Assembly: GCA_009731375.1 (NCBI GenBank)
Contig: BJOX01000320.1
Span: forward strand, 549,792 to 571,646
DNA: 21,855 bases
Direction: 5' to 3'
Origin: Paulinella micropora
Lineage: Eukaryota; Cercozoa; Imbricatea; Euglyphida
The notes beneath the pieces are model-generated. The model saw only the letters and a program-made list of their open reading frames with translations, made no database searches and was not told the DNA's origin. A program made the position numbers and the translations under genes. Below, piece by piece: positions 17,377 through 21,855 of the stretch; position 1 is the first letter of the stretch; each line of letters opens with the position of its first letter.

Positions 17377-18584
17377 GGCGGCTGCGGGCGCAGACCCCTG
17401 CAACACGTACCAAGTTGACTTATGAATGCACGATTGCAGATTTGCTATCACTTCCAGGACTTGGAAGGCAATCCTTACAGTTTTGCAGGCGGTGAGATTG
17501 GATTGCAAAATGCATGCACATGATCGATTTGAACGGGCAAAGCCAAAGGGGAAAGGACACAGCGATGAAGCATCATGTATCTTCGCTTGCAGCGTTGCAT
17601 GAAATAGAATGAGGACTTGGGACCTGCGCTAGAGAGCGAGCCAACATGCTGGAGGAGGTGCTGGGGGTCGAACGAAAGAGGAAAAGGGAAACCAACAGCG
17701 ATAGAGGCGGAACCACTGCTCTAGATGGGCCGGCCGCTTTATTAAAGATTGGCCGCGCATTTTCTTTTGTCGTCTACAAGGTAACCGTGGCGACAAAGGT
17801 GGAAAAACAGTGAGAGCTTCTTGATGACACAACACAGTTTGCTTTCTGGGCTAGGCTAAAAGGGTAACTGTTTTTTGTTATTCAGCCAACGGAAAAACGA
17901 TAAAAATAACCCGATAATGATGCAGAGTTTGCTATCATAACCGCGTTAAGTTTATGTTTTAACCCGAATTACAGCTTCAACATAAGAGTGGAGAGCAGAA
18001 CGTATTACACAAATCGCAAAACACGAGGCTTTTTCTTTTCTTTTTTTTTTCTTTTTTATAATTTATTTATTTATTTATTTATTTAACTAAGGTAATCCTA
18101 ATCCACTGTTTTGCCGGAAAGTTGCAACCTTAATTTTTCAATCGGGAATTTTCTACATATCTATGAGTGAACAGTGCATCGATTTATTTCAAGTTCTGCT
18201 TAGCATGACTAGTAGCATGTTCGATTTTAAATGAAAAGTCTAAAAGAAAAAAGGGATTAAAAAATCTCCAGTCACACATCTATTCATTTGTACCCCTGTC
18301 CTTCAATATGTGACACAGCATGTTGTTTTTAATTATTCTATATGGAGTAGCGATGCACTTTATTGATTCCTTTGATATGTGACATGATTATTATTGGAGT
18401 TGAAAAATATGTACGTATGTCGGAATACATAGTGTTCTGGATGCATATATGCAGGTGCAAAATAATGCTATTCTTTCTTTCGTTTTTTCTGCTTTCCTTC
18501 GTTCCTTCTTTCTTTATCTCTTCTTTCCTTTTTTATTTCCTCTTTTCGTTGATATATATTTTTCTTTCCTTCAGAGCGGGCTGA
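17377..18584. other. Divergent intergenic region between the gamma gene and a small Cys-rich gene
   Basis: About 1.2 kb separate two start codons pointing away from each other, so it should hold both promoters and 5' UTRs. It is mostly unique and AT-rich, with T/CTTT runs and (TTTA)n at about 18061-18085. A pyrimidine tract ending TTTCTTTCCTTCAG lies just before the plus-strand ATG and could be the 3' splice site of a 5' UTR intron. I cannot assign core promoter elements. Confidence 0.5.
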
Positions 18585-19129
18585 ATGGCGACGGGTGGGA
18601 AGAAAGAGTGCGGTCGGTGTGGTGGACAGTATTATGCTGGCACCAACCTAGCCCTCTATGGTTGCCCGTGCCTCAAGGCCAAGTGAGTAAATGCATTACA
18701 TACATACTGAGCTATACTGTTTTATGTATATGACTTATGCTGAAATACTGTGCCTCAAGGCAAAGTGAGTACACATATTAAATATATATACTGTGCTATT
18801 TGTATCCATGTAAGCTATGCTGGGGTAAACCGAGCAAGTTGTCTATCATGTATCTATGTATGCATGTACGTGTTATCGTATTAGGTACAACAAAACGTGT
18901 GATTGTACAGGTACAGCAAAGCATTAGAAGTCAGACAAGCAAACGAGGGCAAGTCAGTTGCCCCAGGTTATTACTATAATGAGTATGATGACGATGACGA
19001 CGATGATGGTGATGATGATGATGGTGGTGGTGGTGGTGGTGATCGTGGTGATGATGGTGATGATGACGGTGATGATGATGATGATGATGATGATGATGGT
19101 TATGACGACGACGACGACGACGACGATGG

Positions 19130-19163
<34 letters not shown>

Positions 19164-19193
19164 CATTATTATGATTATGATTACCATTATTAG
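18585..19193 (+). CDS. Small Cys-rich protein with acidic C-terminal tail (two exons); unrecognised
   Basis: Exon 1 is 18585-18682: ATG, then MATGGKKECGRCGGQYYAG and TNLALYGCPCLKA, ending AA before the donor GTGAGT. Exon 2 starts at 18911 after GATTGTACAG and completes the split Lys codon: YSKALEVRQANEGKSVAPG, then YYYNEY, then a long Asp/Gly tail to TAG at 19191-19193. The C-x2-C and C-x-C pairs suggest a small metal-binding fold. The tail (more than 60 residues, mostly Asp) is coded by a (GAT)n-like repeat whose later part is pure microsatellite. No family is recognised. Consistent splice sites and phase support a real gene. The tail length is likely to vary between alleles, and the real stop may differ if a further intron exists. 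Confidence 0.6.
18668..18831 (+). repeat. 82-bp tandem duplication across the exon 1 / intron 1 boundary of the Cys-rich gene
   Basis: GTGCCTCAAGGCCAAGTGAG at 18668 recurs as GTGCCTCAAGGCAAAGTGAG at 18750, and the following intron bases are recognisably alike (CATTACATACATACTGAGC versus ATATATATACTGTGC; TTATGCTG versus CTATGCTG). The second copy keeps a usable GTGAGT donor in the same phase. Confidence 0.85.
18883..18925 (+). repeat. Duplicated 3' splice site and exon 2 head of the Cys-rich gene
   Basis: TTAG then GTACAACAAAACG at 18881-18897 precedes, by 26 bp, the used ACAG then GTACAGCAAAGC at 18907-18922. Both have AG followed by GTACA(A/G)CAAA, so a weaker decoy acceptor lies just upstream of the called one. 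Confidence 0.6.
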
Positions 19194-19227
19194 TAGTAGT
19201 ATTAGAAGCAGTATAAGGAGTAGAAGT

Positions 19228-19285
<58 letters not shown>

Positions 19286-19295
19286 CAGTAGTAGC

Positions 19296-19327
<32 letters not shown>

Positions 19328-19328
19328 A

Positions 19329-19391
<63 letters not shown>

Positions 19392-19396
19392 TAGTA

Positions 19397-19438
<42 letters not shown>

Positions 19439-19512
19439 GTGCTTCTCTGTCAATGGCTGATGCATTTCTGCACATGCGCCTCCATCGTCTCACCCGTGAG
19501 GGGAGTACGAAG
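19194..19512. repeat. (GTA)n and (TAA)n trinucleotide tracts, then short unique sequence before a gap
   Basis: GTA repeats to about 19398, (TAA)n at 19399-19438, then about 75 bases of unique sequence with no recognised feature up to the gap. Confidence 0.9.
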
Positions 19513-19773
19513 NNNNNNNNNNNNNNNNNNNNNNNNNNNNNNNNNNNNNNNNNNNNNNNNNNNNNNNNNNNNNNNNNNNNNNNNNNNNNNNNNNNNNNNN
19601 NNNNNNNNNNNNNNNNNNNNNNNNNNNNNNNNNNNNNNNNNNNNNNNNNNNNNNNNNNNNNNNNNNNNNNNNNNNNNNNNNNNNNNNNNNNNNNNNNNNN
19701 NNNNNNNNNNNNNNNNNNNNNNNNNNNNNTAGTAGTAGTAGTAATAACAATAATAATAATAATAATAATAATA

Positions 19774-19817
<44 letters not shown>

Positions 19818-19934
19818 GTGTATCGTGTATCTCCTGCCAATTGCTGAGCCAAAAGGCCATGTGCATCCAGTCCTCCATTCCATAAGGAAAGTCTCCACGA
19901 TAAGCTCTAATGACACCCCCGCGANNNNNNNNNN
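19513..19934. other. 217-N and 10-N assembly gaps with (TAA)n and short unique sequence between
   Basis: Ns at 19513-19729 and 19925-19934. Between them are (AGT)n, (TAA)n to about 19817 and about 105 bases of unique sequence with no gene recognised. Confidence 0.85.
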
Positions 19935-19997
<63 letters not shown>

Positions 19998-20044
19998 CTA
20001 CTACTACTACTACTACTACTATTACTACTACTACTACTATTATA

Positions 20045-20111
<67 letters not shown>

Positions 20112-20114
20112 ATG

Positions 20115-20161
<47 letters not shown>
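19935..20161. repeat. (GTA)n-(CTA)n inverted microsatellite, then (TTA)n
   Basis: GTA repeats up to about 19996 switch directly to the reverse complement, ACT/CTA, which runs to about 20109 with a few TTA interruptions, then (TTA)n to 20161. The GTA and CTA halves can pair over about 60 bases with almost no loop. Confidence 0.9.
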
Positions 20162-20163
<2 letters not shown>

Positions 20164-20225
20164 TGGAGGGGTGCACAAGATGGCACTCCATGGGAAGAGG
20201 AGGTGGTTGGGCCTCTCCCCACGAA

Positions 20226-20418
20226 GGTGACCGCTTGGGGAGGGCGGTCACCGGGATATGCGCAACTCTCAACTGGGCATTTACTCGGTAGGGGTTCGGC
20301 CAGGCAGGTTGTGGGGTTGTCTGTTGGATTGTTGGTTGGCTCGTTTTTCTTGGCTGTTGGTTTGGGTCTGGTTTCCTGGTTAGCCCATTTTCGCCGAATT
20401 TCCTGCCGAGTAAATGCC
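20226..20418. repeat. Inverted-repeat sequences around 20.3 kb
   Basis: A short hairpin has 9-bp arms GGTGACCGC (20226-20234) and GCGGTCACC (20244-20252). A wider pair follows: GGCATTTACTCGGTAGG...TTCGGC (20276-20300) and GCCGAA...CCTGCCGAGTAAATGCC (20393-20418), with about 92 bases between the arms. It could be a short MITE-like element; no clear target duplication is seen. Confidence 0.55.
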
Positions 20419-20424
20419 TGGGGG

Positions 20425-20638
20425 CTTCCAGTTCCGGTTTGGTGATCTTGTTGAGGTGAGCATTCGGAGGAAACAGTACCGAGATGGGTTGAAGATAGGA
20501 TTCACATTGAGCCGAGATGGGGCTGAGTTGACCTGTTCCAACTCGGCTCCATTTCGGCTTCATGTTAATCCTATCTTCATCCTATCTGGGTTTTGTCTCC
20601 TCCCTATCTTCGCTTCTTCGGGGTTGCCTAACTGGAAC
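20425..20638. mobile_element. Foldback (MITE-like) element, ~214 bp
   Basis: Core arms 20491-20530 (starting GAAGATAGGATTCACAT) and 20539-20578 (ending ATCCTATCTTC) pair at 34 of 40 positions around an 8-base loop. Weaker complementarity continues outward: GGAGGAAACAGTACC on the left with the reverse of GTTTTGTCTCC on the right, and near the ends TTCCAGTT against AACTGGAA. No protein is encoded and no target duplication is evident, so calling it a mobile element is inference. Confidence 0.5.
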
Positions 20639-21154
20639 ACATGATGAGCGCACGTTGGAGAGGGGCTTCAGTCGGTCCCAATGCCTTGCCAGTGCCTTGC
20701 TGCGTTGCCGTGCCTTGCCCCATGCATTCACACCCTCCACCGTTGCATTTCTAACTGAGCAGCTTCGGCTGGGATTACTATACTCGTCTGTAAGACCCTA
20801 TAGGTACCGCTAGGTTCGCGCCTTCTATACCCACGTGGGGCAAGGAGTTTCAGCGGCACGCCGTCCGATCTGGCTCCACTCGGGGACAACCGTACCTCAT
20901 GATGTTTATTGTTAGGAGCAGCTGAAAGTCCATAAGGCATGAGAGTAGAGGCGTTGGCGATGCGATGGAGAGTGTGTGTAGTGCGTGAGGCAGGTTCTGG
21001 CGACGCTGGGGGTGCTGGCGGGCGCCGAAGGGCACGAAGCGACGCGGCAGCGTCCAGTGACACCGGCGGAAATGCGTGTAGTGTGTGTTGCAGATACCGC
21101 CGATGCTATTTGCATGGACGGGCGCTTTCCTCGGCGTAAAGAGGCGCGGCGGTG
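20639..21154. other. No gene recognised; region upstream of the terminal ORF
   Basis: GC-rich sequence with a few TGCCTTGC repeats near 20680-20720 and two related TGTGTGTAGTG/GCGTGTAGTG phrases. Minus-strand open frames are present but look like products of GC-rich composition. If the terminal ORF is a non-LTR element, this may be its 5' UTR. Confidence 0.4.
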
Positions 21155-21855
21155 ATGGCCAGCGACATTGGCCGTCTACTACTCTCAATGGATTACAAAT
21201 ACGCGAAGCACGGAGCTACCACTGTGGCCCTTATGGGACAAGGTAGAATCGCCGAAGACCTGGACAATCCCCGTGGGAATGCCTCTTCGACGGGCTCTGG
21301 CCCGATGTCCCAGGATGGGAGGATGAGGGCTCGCGTATATGACGGAATTCCTGAACCACGTGGAGAGGCTATCTTAGCTGCGCCTCATCCTTCCTCCCCA
21401 AACCTGGCACACGGGTCGGCGCTTCAACATAAGGCGAGCGGCGCTATATGGCAGATGGCACCGCCGCCTCGACGGTACCGGCGGGGAGATCGGTACGACA
21501 AGGACGGGCGTAATCTGATTGTCTGGGGGCTCTCAGAACGCGCCAATCTACAGGAGATCGCCTCCAAAATGAGCGGTCTTGGTCTGGTGGTCCCGGTAAT
21601 GGAGTGGCAAGGCCAGCGAATGTTTCGTCACCTGGAGCTGGTCTACGAGGACGATGACAGCAGGCAGACGGCGTTGCAGCAACTCAAACATCTGAAATTC
21701 TTCGGCAGAGGGGTCATTGTGGCCCTTGGGCGCAGGTTCAGGGACAGGGAACGTGTCCGAAGGCTTATTCGCATCCATCTGCGTGGGGAAGCGGCGGTAC
21801 GGAAGGAGGAAGCTGCGACGGGATATCGCGTCTTGCCTCTGCATGAAGAATGTGT
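21155..21855 (+). CDS. Partial ORF, probable non-LTR retroelement ORF1 / RRM-like nucleic-acid-binding protein
   Basis: An uninterrupted plus-strand frame of 233 codons starts at the first ATG (21155; an in-frame TAA lies at 21137) and runs off the window. The first 110 residues are Gly/Ser/Pro/Arg-rich and poorly ordered. Then comes RYDKDGRNLIVWGLSE, an amphipathic helix EIASKMSGLGLVVP, the strand HLELVYEDDDSRQTAL, and LKHLKFFGRGVIVALGRRF followed by Arg-rich helical sequence. The order R-N-x-(I/V)-x-G(L/V) strand, helix, strand, (I/V)-x-(I/V)-x-x-x-x-R resembles the RNA-recognition-like domain of LINE-type ORF1 proteins. This is inference from pattern. A cellular RRM protein is the alternative. 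Confidence 0.5.
   Translation, partial: MASDIGRLLLSMDYKYAKHGATTVALMGQGRIAEDLDNPRGNASSTGSGPMSQDGRMRARVYDGIPEPRGEAILAAPHPSSPNLAHGSALQHKASGAIWQMAPPPRRYRRGDRYDKDGRNLIVWGLSERANLQEIASKMSGLGLVVPVMEWQGQRMFRHLELVYEDDDSRQTALQQLKHLKFFGRGVIVALGRRFRDRERVRRLIRIHLRGEAAVRKEEAATGYRVLPLHEEC

Noticed and set aside
18954-19916. Ile/Thr/Leu, Met/Val and Tyr-rich frames across the trinucleotide tracts
   Set aside because: Alternative frames of GAT, GTA and TAA repeats joined through Ns.
20728-21188. Minus-strand Ala/Pro/Arg-rich frames
   Set aside because: GC-rich composition leaves several frames open; no motif and no agreement between frames.

Overview
The window is nuclear DNA of a eukaryote. It has spliceosomal introns with GT..AG junctions, one recognisable mitochondrial housekeeping gene split into about a dozen exons, a degraded Ty3/gypsy-type retroelement, short non-autonomous DNA transposons, and a very heavy load of tri- and tetranucleotide microsatellites, homopolymers and assembly gaps. 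The mix fits a large-genome alga or other protist, but the sequence alone does not let me name a lineage.

Layout. 1-2300: simple-sequence and locally duplicated low-complexity DNA with no convincing gene. 2312-9223: a decayed Ty3/gypsy-like element on the minus strand. Read in its own direction it has a retropepsin-like domain (9223-8780), acidic and poly-Ser segments, a large unrecognised protein region (about 7160-4230), then reverse transcriptase and RNase H (4119-2470). It ends at a palindromic minisatellite with no integrase visible. A 321-bp CACTA-like MITE (7796-8116, 3-bp target duplication) sits inside its poly-Ser region without breaking the frame. 9230-10513: a plus-strand degraded Cys/His zinc-knuckle protein, split by a 276-bp MITE; a second copy of the same MITE, one base different, lies at 11049-11326.

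11833-17376 (minus): the gene for the F1 ATP synthase gamma subunit, mitochondrial type. Twelve coding exons with matching phases can be traced from a 5-base first exon to a 32-base last exon; one internal part (the GLCG region) is probably in the 562-base gap at 14560-15121. The introns are built largely from CTAT/CTAC tetranucleotide repeats. 18585-19193 (plus): a divergently transcribed two-exon gene for a small Cys-rich protein with an Asp-rich tail made by a (GAT)n repeat. 19194-20162: trinucleotide repeats and gaps. 20226-20640: hairpins and foldback DNA. 21155-end: an open plus-strand reading frame running off the window, probably the first ORF of a non-LTR retroelement.

The most unusual observation is a recurring one. 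In both intron-containing genes, short stretches spanning an exon-intron boundary (exon tail plus 5' splice site, or 3' splice site plus exon head) have been duplicated into the neighbouring intron, giving series of decoy splice sites. The clearest case is a five-copy series at 13899-14399.
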